Shown here piece by piece: positions 27,981-36,699 of a stretch of 64,000 nucleotides of DNA. The position numbers and the translations under genes were made by a program. Numbering within the stretch: position 1 is the stretch's first letter; each line of letters opens with the position of its first letter. The stretch spans positions 188,999 to 252,998 of the forward strand of contig NZ_KZ454936.1 of assembly GCF_002797315.1 (NCBI RefSeq), written 5' to 3'. The notes below the pieces were generated by a model that was not told where the DNA came from, searched no databases, and saw nothing but the letters and a program-made list of their open reading frames with translations. The DNA is from Bacillus sp. FJAT-44742 (GTDB lineage: Bacteria > Bacillota > Bacilli > Bacillales > Marinococcaceae).

Positions 27981-28037
27981 GCATAAAGAAAGAAGAGTAG
28001 GGGAATAAATACAAGAATTCACGTGAGGAGGGATCAT

Positions 28038-28838
28038 ATGGAACCATCAGGTTGGGGAAGGTTTCTTTCCAAAATGAGAGAGGAAAAGCCGCTCATTCAC
28101 AACATTACAAACGTAGTAGTCACGAACTTTACAGCCAATGGACTTCTCGCATTAGGAGCTTCTCCAGTAATGGCGTATGCCAAGGAGGAAGTTGCTGATA
28201 TGGCCAGGATTGCCGGGGCTCTTGTTTTAAATATTGGTACATTATCTGCTGAGGAAGTCGAGGCTATGATACTTGCGGGTAACACAGCAAACCAGCAGGG
28301 GGTGCCAATTATACTTGATCCAGTTGGAGCGGGAGCCACACCGTATCGAACAGAAGCATCTAAAAGGATTGTAAAAGAACTGAATCTCTCCCTTCTAAGA
28401 GGAAATGCAGCAGAGGTTGCAAATGTGGTTGGACTTGATTGGAAAATAAAAGGAGTAGATGCGGAAGAAGGAGAAGGAGACATACTTGAACTAGCCAAAG
28501 AGGCTGCGCGAAAGCTCGATACCGTGGTTTGTGTGACAGGAAAAGAGGATGTTATTACAGATGGGGAAAAAACTTATATTGTAAATAACGGGACAGCCAT
28601 GTTTACGAAAATCACGGGTGCCGGATGTTTATTAAGTTCAGTGATTGGTTCGTTTGCAGCAGTTGAAAAGGACGTTTTAACTGCGGGAGCGGCGGCTCTT
28701 TCTGCATATGGGATAGCAGGAGAAAAGGCTGCTCAGGAAAGTGAGGGTCCAGGCAGCTTTCAGGTTGCTTTTTTAGATCAGCTTTATAAGATAACTTCAA
28801 AGGAAGTCGATTCCTTAGCTTCAATCTCTTTAAGTTAA
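28038..28838 (+). CDS. thiM: Hydroxyethylthiazole kinase
   Basis: A 266-residue ribokinase-fold enzyme that phosphorylates 4-methyl-5-hydroxyethylthiazole in thiamine salvage. Landmarks: [13 protein letters not shown] near the start, [20 protein letters not shown], and the C-terminal [10 protein letters not shown] with Cys197, the conserved phosphate-site cysteine. The ATG at 28038 follows GAGGAGGGATC. It leads to thiE; thiD and tenA are not in the window. Confidence 0.93.
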   Translation: MEPSGWGRFLSKMREEKPLIHNITNVVVTNFTANGLLALGASPVMAYAKEEVADMARIAGALVLNIGTLSAEEVEAMILAGNTANQQGVPIILDPVGAGATPYRTEASKRIVKELNLSLLRGNAAEVANVVGLDWKIKGVDAEEGEGDILELAKEAARKLDTVVCVTGKEDVITDGEKTYIVNNGTAMFTKITGAGCLLSSVIGSFAAVEKDVLTAGAAALSAYGIAGEKAAQESEGPGSFQVAFLDQLYKITSKEVDSLASISLS

Positions 28839-28891
28839 CCGATCTATTGAAATAACAATTATCAGTATGAGGAGAATTCACATTCACAAAA

Positions 28892-28993
28892 GGTGCCTGG
28901 CACTGCGGGCTGTAACAAGAAAATTGTGATTTTCTTTAAGCAACAGCGTCATTCACGTTTTTTTGTTACATATCCTGCAAGGTGCCTGGCACC
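28892..28993. repeat. REP/MITE-like inverted repeat between thiM and thiE
   Basis: A 102-bp unit with matching ends. The left end is GGTGCCTGGCAC, then TGCGGG and TGTAACAA; the right end read in reverse is GGTGCCAGGCACC, then TGCAGG and TGTAACAA. The GGTGCC-x-GGCACC core is itself palindromic, so each end can fold. The layout is that of a small non-autonomous palindromic element inserted in the thi operon. It displaces the thiE ribosome-site region. Confidence 0.65.
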
Positions 28994-29037
28994 AAAAAGG
29001 AAGTGGGAAAACTTTGGGACGTATAACAAGAGCTGAG

Positions 29038-29673
29038 ATGATAAAGTACTTAAAATTATATTTTATATTTGGCAGTCAAAATACTACTCAGCTTCCTGAA
29101 CAAGTAGTAAAGGAAGCAATCGAAGGCGGGATCACTCTTTTTCAATACCGTGAAAAAGGAGAAGGTTCAAAAGCAGGTGCTGAAAAGGTAGAGCTGGCAC
29201 GTAAATTGCAAGAGATCTGCCGGCAAAATGGAATTCCTTTTATAGTTAATGATGATATTGATTTAGCGGTCCAACTTAATGCAGACGGTCTTCATGTTGG
29301 ACAAGAAGATATTGGAGCAAAAGAAGCAAGAAAAATGATGGGTGATAAAATTCTGGGGGTTTCTGCATATACGATTGACGAAGGCCTGGAAGCCGCAGAG
29401 GACGGGGCTGACTACCTTGGTTTAGGACCTATATATGCGACAGGTTCTAAAGACGATGCTGCTGAAGAAGCGGGTCCTCAAGTGATCACTCTGTTTCGTA
29501 AAATGGGAATCAAGACACCAATTGTTGGAATTGGTGGTATTTATGAAGATAATATCGACGAAGTGATGAAATCAGGAAGCGACGGCATATCAATAATTTC
29601 AGCGATTGCTTCTGCACCAAGCCCCTTGGGAAGTGCAAAAAATTTGAAAAAAAGAATTGAAAATTACCTGTAG
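29038..29673 (+). CDS. thiE: Thiamine-phosphate synthase
   Basis: A 211-residue TIM-barrel enzyme joining hydroxymethylpyrimidine diphosphate and thiazole phosphate to give thiamine phosphate. Motifs: LFQYREKG, IVNDDIDLAVQ, ADGLHVGQED, YLGLGPIYATGSK and VGIGGI. The ATG at 29038 (MIKYLKLYFIFGS) fits the family start, but its ribosome site is weak (AAGAGCTGAG), perhaps because a repeat element was inserted just upstream. An open frame reaches back through that repeat to 28963 and is not expected to be translated. Confidence 0.9.
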   Translation: MIKYLKLYFIFGSQNTTQLPEQVVKEAIEGGITLFQYREKGEGSKAGAEKVELARKLQEICRQNGIPFIVNDDIDLAVQLNADGLHVGQEDIGAKEARKMMGDKILGVSAYTIDEGLEAAEDGADYLGLGPIYATGSKDDAAEEAGPQVITLFRKMGIKTPIVGIGGIYEDNIDEVMKSGSDGISIISAIASAPSPLGSAKNLKKRIENYL

Positions 29674-29694
29674 ATAAAGAAATAATATATGTAA

Positions 29695-29738
29695 AAACAA
29701 GCAGCATTCTGGTACCTCCAGAGAGCTGCTTGTTTTTT
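29695..29738. terminator. Terminator between thiE and DUF3243 gene
   Basis: AACAAGCAGC pairs with GCTGCTTGTT around a loop that contains its own TCTGG/CCAGA stem, followed by a T run. It lies between convergent genes. Confidence 0.88.
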
Positions 29739-29756
29739 ATAGCTGTGGCTTTGCCA

Positions 29757-30068
29757 TTAACCAGCTTTCTTCGCTAGTTTTACCAGGACGTGAGCCATTT
29801 TATGCTTTTCGTCATCCTCAGCTACCTGCCACATCTCTTGTAATAGCTTTTCTTCTGTATTTTTAGGTGATTCATGGTTTTTGAGGTATTCTGCTACACG
29901 CTCAGCGCCTTTTGCCATTTGCTCTTCACTGAGGCCTAGAGATTCACCTTTTTCTACTTTTCCTTTAAGGTATTGCTGGAACTCACTAAAGCTTTCTAAA
30001 ATGTCTTCCTTTTTGCTTTCGGACATATTGTCAAGTTTTTCTTCAGCTTGTTTCTTTGGATCTGCCAT
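29757..30068 (-). CDS. DUF3243 protein
   Basis: A 103-residue soluble, highly charged helical protein of the DUF3243 family (YmfJ-like). The family pattern is visible as FQQYLKGKVEKGESLGLSEEQMAKGA, then YLKNHESPKNTEEKLLQEMWQVAE. An N-terminal extension of about 20 charged residues precedes the domain. ATG at 30068 follows AAGGAGG on the minus strand. Function unknown; a DUF4190 membrane protein lies upstream on the same strand. Confidence 0.8.
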   Translation of the reverse strand: MADPKKQAEEKLDNMSESKKEDILESFSEFQQYLKGKVEKGESLGLSEEQMAKGAERVAEYLKNHESPKNTEEKLLQEMWQVAEDDEKHKMAHVLVKLAKKAG

Positions 30069-30172
30069 CTTATATTCCTCCTTAAAGTAATTATGATCCT
30101 CTAATTCCCATCCTTGAGCAATTTAAACGTTTATATCACAAATACTACTAATTACCGTATCAGCAAGGAGGA

Positions 30173-30469
30173 CTATAGCGTTAGCATAGCTGCGGCGAGC
30201 GCCATGAGTATCACTGTAAGAGCGAGAGCTGCTACACTGCAGGCAATACCGCCAATTGCGAGTCCCTTTCCGGACTCTCCTCTTCTTTTAATCTCCCTTA
30301 TTGATAAAATTCCAAGAATAAGGCCAACCAACCCTAGAGCAAAGCCGGCTAACGGAATCAGAATAGAAGATACGAGTCCCACTACACCAAGGACCAGGGC
30401 TGTAATTGACTTTCCATTTGTTTTTAAAGGTGTTTCTGATGATATACCGGTTTCTTGTTGATGTGCCAA
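30173..30469 (-). CDS. DUF4190 small membrane protein
   Basis: A 98-residue protein with a polar N-terminus and two hydrophobic helices separated by a basic loop (REIKRRGESGKG), the arrangement of DUF4190 proteins. The GKSITALVLGVVGL and GLAIGGIACSVAAL segments are characteristic. The ATG at 30469 follows GGGAGG on the minus strand. Function unknown. Confidence 0.75.
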   Translation of the reverse strand: MAHQQETGISSETPLKTNGKSITALVLGVVGLVSSILIPLAGFALGLVGLILGILSIREIKRRGESGKGLAIGGIACSVAALALTVILMALAAAMLTL

Positions 30470-30647
30470 ATTAGTGACCTCCCTTTCTCTTATTAATTCG
30501 TTCTCCTACTCTATTCCTGAATTTTTCTTTTTTAATCACATAAACAAAAATAGAATGGAAGAGGATAAATTCCTTTGCAAATTGAAAGCCAAAAAGAGAT
30601 TGACAGAGAGTGGAGGATCAGATAGCTTTAAAGGAGAAGAATATTAG

Positions 30648-30820
30648 GGAAAAGGTGAAAGCTGTTCTAACAGTTTTCTTAAAAGGGAAGACCGGTGTGA
30701 AGCCGGCGCGGTCCCGCCACTGTAATTGGGTTGTCTGTTTTGCTGCCACTGTCGGTACAAATCGATGGGAAGGAAAAAACAGATGGAAACCAAGAGCCAG
30801 GAGACCTGCCTTTTTCAACA
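30648..30820 (+). ncRNA. Cobalamin riboswitch
   Basis: The conserved blocks appear in order: AGGTG, then AGGGAA, CCGGTGTGA...CCGGCGCGGTCCCGCCACTGTAA, GCCACTG, GGGAAGG and GAGCCAGGAGACCTGCC. This is the B12-box aptamer that binds adenosylcobalamin. A strong terminator follows at 30911-30953, so the likely mode is transcription attenuation of the downstream cob operon when coenzyme B12 is plentiful. The possible expression platform includes an ACACC/GGTGT pairing around 30821-30853. Confidence 0.95.
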
Positions 30821-30910
30821 ACACCAGTAACCTACGGGGCATGGGGGGGTGTTAGAGCAGGTTTCCGATTAATTATGGGCTGTTAAAAAGCCGTTTATAT
30901 TATGCCGGAA

Positions 30911-30953
30911 GAGCGCCTCTAACCTCCACATGCAGGTTAGGGGCGCTTTTTTG
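30911..30953 (+). terminator. Riboswitch-controlled terminator
   Basis: AGCGCC-x-CTAACCT pairs with AGGTTAG-x-GGCGCT and is followed by six T, between the B12 aptamer and the first cob gene. Confidence 0.88.
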
Positions 30954-31137
30954 CTGTTTAGTTGTGTATGCGTAGGTGAGAGGTAAATCTTTTAGTAAAT
31001 TCTCTGTTCAAGGAGTGCTTGTACGATATATCCTGGCTGGGGGATGCGTGCAGCTTTTATAAGCAGTCTGAAAGAGACCAAATGGAATAGAGCCTTTTGC
31101 AGTGCGTTCGTCTTTATTCTATATAAGGAGTGATAGT

Positions 31138-32751
31138 GTGACAAATGAAAAAGGAAAACTTCTTGTCGTAGGTTTCGGCCCAGGAAGTGAAGAACAAATG
31201 ACATATCGTGCAAAAGAAGCAATTCTTGAGTCAGATTCTATTATTGGCTATAAAACATATATAGATTTAATTAAACCATTGCTTACCGATCAGGACATAG
31301 TAAGGACGGGAATGACTGAAGAAGTAAGCAGAGCACAGGAAGCAGTCAAGCAGGCTGAGCAAGGAAAAACAGTGGCTGTCATTTCCAGCGGAGATGCTGG
31401 TCTATACGGCATGGCGGGATTAGTTTATGAAGTGTTAATTGAAAAGGGATGGAAAGAGGACGAAGGCGTAGAAGTAGAAATCATTCCTGGGGTATCTGCA
31501 ATCAATTCTTGTGCCTCGCTTTTAGGGGCGCCGGTAATGCATGATGCCTGTACGATCAGCTTGAGTGACCACTTAACCCCTTGGGATTTAATAGTAAAAC
31601 GAGTAGAAGCGGCCGCCCAGGCTGATTTTGTCATTGCACTTTATAACCCAAAAAGCGGCAAGAGAACAAGACAAATAGAAGAGACGCAAAGGATTTTAAT
31701 GAAGTATAGAGATAAAGAAACGCCTGTCGGCCTTGTAAAAAGCGCATATAGAGAGCGGCAAAACATAGTGATGACTGATTTGGAGCACATGCTTGACCAT
31801 GAGATTGGCATGCTTACAACAGTAGTAATCGGAAATAATTCTACATTTTATTATGACGGCAAAATGATTACCCCAAGAGGCTACCAGCGTAAATATACAC
31901 TGGGCGAGGAGAAACAAAAGTTAAAACCTGCCCAGAGACTAAGAAGTGAGGCAGAGCCATGGGCGATGCATGGGGGAAAAGAAGAGACGGTAAAAGCTGC
32001 CGAAAGTATAAATGTTAAAGGTCTTGCAGAAGAAGCGTTAAGCAAGTTGGGCACCACTTATTCAGAAAACAAACAAGTATCAGAAGATTCTATCTCATTT
32101 AAGCAAACAGAGATTTTTGAATTTGCGGTTTCTCCGGGAACAGCAAACAAGAAAATAAGCTCAAAACAGCTTCTTCAGCTGACAGAAGTAATCGGGGAAG
32201 ACGGTGAGGTAGAGTATACCCCCAGCCATTACTTCAAAGTATCCCTTGAAACAGATCGTGCACAGGAAATTGTGAAAGAGCTTAAAGAAGCGGGCTGGCT
32301 CGTTTCTCCGGTAGGTAATGTGATTCACGTAAAGGCCTGTGATTTTTGTGACGGTGAGAAGCGTGATTCAATCCCATATGCTGAAGAACTTCAATCAGCT
32401 CTTGGCGGTATGGTTGTTCCCAAAGTTATGAACATAGGCTTTAATGGGTGCGGCATGGCCTGCTACGGTGCAATTACTGATGATATTGGCATTATTTATA
32501 GAAGAGGAGCTTTTGATGTGTTTTTGGGTGCAAAAACAACGGGCAGAAATGCGCATGTAGCACAGCCAGTGGCTGAGGGGATGGAAGTGGACAAGTTAAT
32601 TCCCCTCATTACAGCTGTTGTAGATGAGTACAAGGAAAAAGGACTGCCTAATGAAAGGTTCCATAAGTTTTTTAAGAGAGTGCAGGAGATCCAAGGGTTT
32701 AAGTATCAAGAGATGCCAGTGCCGGTTATCGTAGATAATCCATGTGAATAA
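31138..32751 (+). CDS. cbiH: CbiH60: cobalt-precorrin-3B C17-methyltransferase fused to a nitrite/sulfite-reductase-like Fe-S domain
   Basis: A 537-residue fusion. Residues 1 to about 250 are an SAM-dependent corrin methyltransferase (VVGFGPGS near the start, SSGDAGLYGMAG, EIIPGVSAINSC, ALYNPKSGKRT). The C-terminal part, after a linker, resembles siroheme sulfite/nitrite reductase (ACDFCDGEK, then NIGFNGCGMACYGA), supplying four cysteines for a 4Fe-4S centre. This is the CbiH60 architecture known from Priestia megaterium, where the ring contraction at C17 needs the Fe-S domain. The GTG at 31138 follows AAGGAGTG. It is the first gene after the B12 riboswitch. Confidence 0.93.
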   Translation: MTNEKGKLLVVGFGPGSEEQMTYRAKEAILESDSIIGYKTYIDLIKPLLTDQDIVRTGMTEEVSRAQEAVKQAEQGKTVAVISSGDAGLYGMAGLVYEVLIEKGWKEDEGVEVEIIPGVSAINSCASLLGAPVMHDACTISLSDHLTPWDLIVKRVEAAAQADFVIALYNPKSGKRTRQIEETQRILMKYRDKETPVGLVKSAYRERQNIVMTDLEHMLDHEIGMLTTVVIGNNSTFYYDGKMITPRGYQRKYTLGEEKQKLKPAQRLRSEAEPWAMHGGKEETVKAAESINVKGLAEEALSKLGTTYSENKQVSEDSISFKQTEIFEFAVSPGTANKKISSKQLLQLTEVIGEDGEVEYTPSHYFKVSLETDRAQEIVKELKEAGWLVSPVGNVIHVKACDFCDGEKRDSIPYAEELQSALGGMVVPKVMNIGFNGCGMACYGAITDDIGIIYRRGAFDVFLGAKTTGRNAHVAQPVAEGMEVDKLIPLITAVVDEYKEKGLPNERFHKFFKRVQEIQGFKYQEMPVPVIVDNPCE

Positions 32752-32764
32752 GGAGGGAGAAATT

Positions 32765-33631
32765 ATGAAAGCTGTGCTGTTTATCGGACACGGAAGCAAG
32801 AAGAAAGAGGGCAATGAAGGGATCATCCAGTTTGTAGATAACCTTAAAGATAAGGTGCCTGCTCCGATTGTGGAGACTTGTTTTTTGGAATTTGCTTCTC
32901 CGGAGCTTGCTTTGGGCATTGAGACATGTGTGAAAAGAGGGGCGACTGAGGTTGCGCTAGTACCTATTATGTTTTTTCCAGCGGGCCATTCTAAGATTCA
33001 TATTCCCCAAGCGATTGATAAAGCAAGAAAGCTTTATCCTTTAGTACGGTTTCATTACGGGCGTCCGATTGGGATTCACGAAGAAATGTTTCAGCTGTTA
33101 AAAGAAAAGCTTCACGCTGGAGTGGAAAAAGAAATCTTATATCACAAAGATACCTCTATCTTATTGGTTGGGAGAGGAAGCAGTGATGTAGATGCAAATA
33201 GTGAACTGTTCAAGCTTTCTAGAATTCTCTCAGAAAAGCTGGAAATGGCAGCGGTAGAAGTATCCTTTATTGGAGTGACAACCCCTACAGTAGAGGAAGG
33301 CGTGGAGAGATGCATTCGTCTGGGCGCAAGTAATATTTTGATGGTTCCTTACTTTTTCTTTGCTGGTATCTTAATGGACCGAATGGATGCCAAACTGAAA
33401 ACCTTTAAAGAAAAATATACAGAGCAGGAATTTTATATGACAGACCCAATTGGCCTCCACAAGCGGTTGGAGAAGGTATTGCTCGACCGGGCTGAAGAAG
33501 CTGTTGGTGGTAACGCGAAATTAAACTGTGACATGTGTCAATATCGTTTATTCGCTTTAGAGCATATGGATATCCGCCATGATCACGACCACAGTCATCA
33601 CCATGATCACGATCATGAACACTCCCACTAA
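32765..33631 (+). CDS. cbiX: Sirohydrochlorin cobaltochelatase CbiX (long form)
   Basis: A 288-residue class II chelatase that inserts cobalt into sirohydrochlorin. Two CbiX domains are present: one opens with FIGHGSKKKEGNEG (metal-site His) and the second with LLVGRGSSDVDANSE. The C-terminus carries a CDMC pair and a histidine-rich tail (HDHDHSHHHDHDHEHSH), features of the Bacillus long-form CbiX that holds an Fe-S centre and stores metal. ATG at 32765 follows AAGGAGGGAG. It follows cbiH by 13 bases. Confidence 0.93.
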   Translation: MKAVLFIGHGSKKKEGNEGIIQFVDNLKDKVPAPIVETCFLEFASPELALGIETCVKRGATEVALVPIMFFPAGHSKIHIPQAIDKARKLYPLVRFHYGRPIGIHEEMFQLLKEKLHAGVEKEILYHKDTSILLVGRGSSDVDANSELFKLSRILSEKLEMAAVEVSFIGVTTPTVEEGVERCIRLGASNILMVPYFFFAGILMDRMDAKLKTFKEKYTEQEFYMTDPIGLHKRLEKVLLDRAEEAVGGNAKLNCDMCQYRLFALEHMDIRHDHDHSHHHDHDHEHSH

Positions 33632-33648
33632 ACAAAGGAGGCCAGCTC

Positions 33649-34455
33649 ATGATATTTTTATTAGCCGGAACAAGTGATGCCAGAGAACTGGCAGTGAAAG
33701 TGAAAAAGGAAGGTTATAAGGTTCTTGCCTCAGTGGTTACAGAAGAAGCAGCAAAGGAATTGGAAAAAGAAGATATTCAAGTACGTACAGGAAGACTAGA
33801 CGTTGAAAATATGGAAAAAGTTTTTCATGAAGAAGAAATTTCTTTAATTGTCGATGCCTCTCACCCTTTTGCTGAAGAAGCTTCCAAGAATGCGATAGAA
33901 GCTGCAAAAAACAGCGGGCTTCATTACATACGATATGAGCGTGCTTCTATCAATACTTACGATAATTTAGTAGTTAAAGTTGAAAGTTACCAAGAAGCTG
34001 CAGAATTTGCAGCAAAGCGTGGAGGCAATATCATGCTGACGACGGGCAGCAAGACCCTGGATATATTCGCCAAACGGTTGATAGGTTTGGACGGAGTAAG
34101 ACTTGTGTGCAGAATGCTGCCAAGAATAGAAAACATGGAAAAATGCAAGGAGCTTGGGGTGGAACAAAAGAATATTATCGCTTTGCAGGGTCCTTTCACT
34201 CAAGACTTAAATAAAGCACTTTATGAGCAGTTTGGCATTACAACAATGATAACGAAAGAAAGCGGAAAAAGGGGTTCATTCGATGAAAAAGTGACCTCCG
34301 CCCTTGAACTTGGAATTGAAGTTATTTTAATAGAAAGACCTGATATTAACTATGGCGACAAAGGGAGCACCACTGAAGAAATGTTAAATAAAATTGAATC
34401 TTCCTATGAAAGGGGAACAGAAAAATGGACTTCTCCACAGATTTTAAACCGTTAA
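33649..34455 (+). CDS. cbiJ: Cobalt-precorrin-6A reductase (CbiJ/CobK)
   Basis: A 268-residue NADPH-dependent reductase of the corrin pathway. It shows the family start MIFLLAGTSDARELA, the VDASHPFAEEAS motif and YIRYER. ATG at 33649 follows AAAGGAGG. The 3' end overlaps the next gene, cbiC, by 31 bases, so the two are translationally coupled or the cbiC start is internal. Confidence 0.9.
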   Translation: MIFLLAGTSDARELAVKVKKEGYKVLASVVTEEAAKELEKEDIQVRTGRLDVENMEKVFHEEEISLIVDASHPFAEEASKNAIEAAKNSGLHYIRYERASINTYDNLVVKVESYQEAAEFAAKRGGNIMLTTGSKTLDIFAKRLIGLDGVRLVCRMLPRIENMEKCKELGVEQKNIIALQGPFTQDLNKALYEQFGITTMITKESGKRGSFDEKVTSALELGIEVILIERPDINYGDKGSTTEEMLNKIESSYERGTEKWTSPQILNR

Positions 34456-35075
34456 CGGTTCAGCCTAAAGAAATAGAAGGAAAAAGCTTTGAAATGATTA
34501 CCGAGGAGATAGGAGAGCATTCTTTTACGGAAGAGCAGTACCCTGTTGTCCAGCGGATTATACACGCTTCAGCTGACTTTGAGCTGGGAAGAAGCGTTCG
34601 TTTTCATCCGGATGCAGTGAGGTCAGGAGTTCATGCTATCCGTCAGGGTAAAAAAGTTGTTGCTGATGTGCAGATGGTTCAGGTTGGAATAAGCAAACCA
34701 AGGTTAGAGCAGTTTGGCGGCGGAGTTGATGTCTATATTTCAGATCCTGATGTTATCGAAGAAGCAAAACAGTTAAATACAACCAGAGCCATTATTTCTA
34801 TGAGAAAAGCGATAAAAGAAGCAGATGGAGGGATTTTTGCGATCGGAAACGCTCCGACTGCCCTTCTTGAACTTATTCGTTTAGTTAAAAATGGGGAGGC
34901 AAGGCCAGGGTTGGTTGTAGGAATGCCAGTGGGCTTTGTGTCTGCAAAAGAATCAAAGGAAGAGCTGGCCAAATTGGATATTCCCTTTATTACAAACTTA
35001 GGGAGAAAAGGAGGAAGCCCGGTAACAGTTGCAGCAGTGAATGCTTTATCGCTCATTGCTGAACAGCAGGGATAA
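34425..35075 (+). CDS. cbiC: Cobalt-precorrin-8 methylmutase
   Basis: A 216-residue enzyme that moves a methyl group from C11 to C12, giving cobyrinate. RIIHASADFELG contains the catalytic histidine, and PALVVGMPVGFV-like PGLVVGMPVGFVSAKESK and GRKGGSPVTVAA near the C-terminus are characteristic. The ATG at 34425 overlaps cbiJ by 31 bases and is preceded by AAAGGGG. Confidence 0.93.
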   Translation: MDFSTDFKPLTVQPKEIEGKSFEMITEEIGEHSFTEEQYPVVQRIIHASADFELGRSVRFHPDAVRSGVHAIRQGKKVVADVQMVQVGISKPRLEQFGGGVDVYISDPDVIEEAKQLNTTRAIISMRKAIKEADGGIFAIGNAPTALLELIRLVKNGEARPGLVVGMPVGFVSAKESKEELAKLDIPFITNLGRKGGSPVTVAAVNALSLIAEQQG

Positions 35076-35077
35076 CA

Positions 35078-36181
35078 ATGAAATCAACAAAGCCTAAAAA
35101 AGATCCTAAAGATATGCGGCATGGATATACTACAGGTGCTAATGCCACAGCGGCCACAAAGGCGGCGTTGCTCAGTTTAGCAGGACAAACTGAAGTAAAA
35201 GAGGTGGAAATTACGCTGCCGATCGGTGAACGAGTCACTTTTCACATGGAAAGTGTCTCGTTTTCTCCTACAGAGGCGCAGGCTGTGGTGATCAAAGATG
35301 CAGGAGATGACCCGGATGTAACGCACAAAGCTGAAATTGTCTCCACTGTAAAATGGGCTGATGAAATTGTTATTGAGGGAGGAATAGGTGTCGGTCGTGT
35401 CACAAAAACGGGCTTGCCTGTTGAAGTGGGAAGACCTGCAATAAACCCGGTACCTATGAAAATGCTAACTGAAATTACCAAAGAGGTGCTTGGAGAGACT
35501 ACCTATAAAGGGGCTGAAGTGATTATTTCCGTTCCCGAGGGTGAAAAGATTGCGGAGAAAACGATGAACAGCCGTATTGGAATTATAGGAGGCATATCAA
35601 TCCTGGGAACACGAGGAACGGTCGTTCCATTTTCTACTGCTGCTTTCCGGGCAAGTATTGCCCAGGCTGTGAGCGTTGCGAAAGAAGGGGGATGCGAGCA
35701 TGTGGTGCTTTCAACAGGAGGACGGAGCGAGAAATACGCATTAGAAATTTTTTCAGAGAGACCGGAAGAGTCGTTTATAGAAATGGGTGACTTTGTCGGG
35801 TTCTCTTTAAAACAATGTAAAGCCAAGAAGATGAAAAGAGCAACATTAGTCGGTATGATCGGGAAGTTTTCCAAGGTCGCGCAAGGAATAATGATGGTTC
35901 ATTCCAAAAGCGCCCCAGTGGATTTTGGTTATCTTGCTGAAATGGCAGGAAAGTCAGGGGCAGATGAAGATTTGAAAAATGCCGTCTTACAAGCCAACAC
36001 GGCGTCGGAGGTGGCCAAGATGATGCAGGAAAAAGAATTGACGACGTTTTTTTCTTACTTGTGCAAAGATGCTGCCAAAGCCGGGTTTAAACACGTGAGA
36101 GGGAATATGGAAGTGGAAGTCATTTTAATTACGATGAAAAACGAATTGTTAGGAAGGGAAGTTTACGCGGGTGAGCCATAA
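35078..36181 (+). CDS. cbiD: Cobalt-precorrin-5B C1-methyltransferase
   Basis: A 367-residue SAM-dependent methyltransferase of the anaerobic pathway. The family N-terminus (RHGYTTGANATAATKAAL), the DAGDDPDVTHKAEI block and ILGTRGTVVPFS are all present. It starts two bases after cbiC and overlaps the next gene by 11 bases, evidence of a tightly packed operon. CbiD marks the anaerobic (early-cobalt) route. Confidence 0.94.
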   Translation: MKSTKPKKDPKDMRHGYTTGANATAATKAALLSLAGQTEVKEVEITLPIGERVTFHMESVSFSPTEAQAVVIKDAGDDPDVTHKAEIVSTVKWADEIVIEGGIGVGRVTKTGLPVEVGRPAINPVPMKMLTEITKEVLGETTYKGAEVIISVPEGEKIAEKTMNSRIGIIGGISILGTRGTVVPFSTAAFRASIAQAVSVAKEGGCEHVVLSTGGRSEKYALEIFSERPEESFIEMGDFVGFSLKQCKAKKMKRATLVGMIGKFSKVAQGIMMVHSKSAPVDFGYLAEMAGKSGADEDLKNAVLQANTASEVAKMMQEKELTTFFSYLCKDAAKAGFKHVRGNMEVEVILITMKNELLGREVYAGEP

Positions 36182-36698
36182 AGTTATAAAACAGTCAGAG
36201 TTAAAGAAAAGTACGGTGACTTGGACTTTGACCGCAATGTTTGTGGCGTTATCAGTCCTTGGAGCCGCAGTCAAGGTCCCTTTTATCCTCACCAGTGTAT
36301 CACTGGATAGTACAGCAGCTTTGATTGCCGGGGGAATAATGGGTCCTGGCATTGGGGCGGCAGTAGGGTTATTTGGCCATCTTGCTTCAAGTTTTTTAGG
36401 CGGATTGCCTCTAGGACCTTTTCATATAGTAATAGCTGCCGAAATGGCGGTGCTGGTGTATATATTTTCTTCCCTCTATAAAAAAGGCTGGCATAAGATC
36501 AGCGTTGTTTTTTTTATCCTTGGCAACGCAATCCTCGCTCCTCTTCCCTTCTGGTTTTTGATTAGCCCGGCCTTTTATGCCGGCATGGTTCCTGCTTTAC
36601 TCATTGCTTCTTCTATCAACGCCCTATTATCCATTTTTTCTTTAACAAGGCTGAAGAAGACTGGTATTGAGGAAAAATTATGGAAAGAGAGGATATAG
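36171..36698 (+). CDS. ECF-transporter substrate-binding (S) component, orphan in the cob operon
   Basis: A 175-residue membrane protein with about six helices and the S-component layout of energy-coupling-factor importers: a cytoplasmic N-terminus, [17 protein letters not shown] in helix 1, and [17 protein letters not shown] followed by [16 protein letters not shown]. It begins with GTG at 36171 inside the cbiD end. No EcfA or EcfT genes are near, so it would share a general ECF module. Cobalamin-operon relatives are proposed to import corrinoid precursors, alpha-ribazole or related ligands; position and riboswitch control support such a role, but the ligand cannot be read. Confidence 0.72.
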   Translation: MSHKVIKQSELKKSTVTWTLTAMFVALSVLGAAVKVPFILTSVSLDSTAALIAGGIMGPGIGAAVGLFGHLASSFLGGLPLGPFHIVIAAEMAVLVYIFSSLYKKGWHKISVVFFILGNAILAPLPFWFLISPAFYAGMVPALLIASSINALLSIFSLTRLKKTGIEEKLWKERI

Positions 36699-36699
36699 G

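Noticed and set aside
27094-28037. Search for a TPP riboswitch controlling thiM-thiE.
   Set aside because: The conserved CTGAGA and ACCTGATCTGG blocks are not present in order upstream of either the DHQS-II-like gene or thiM.
28963-29037. Longer N-terminus of ThiE reaching back into the palindromic repeat.
   Set aside because: The family begins at MIKYLKLYFIFG; the extension is repeat sequence.
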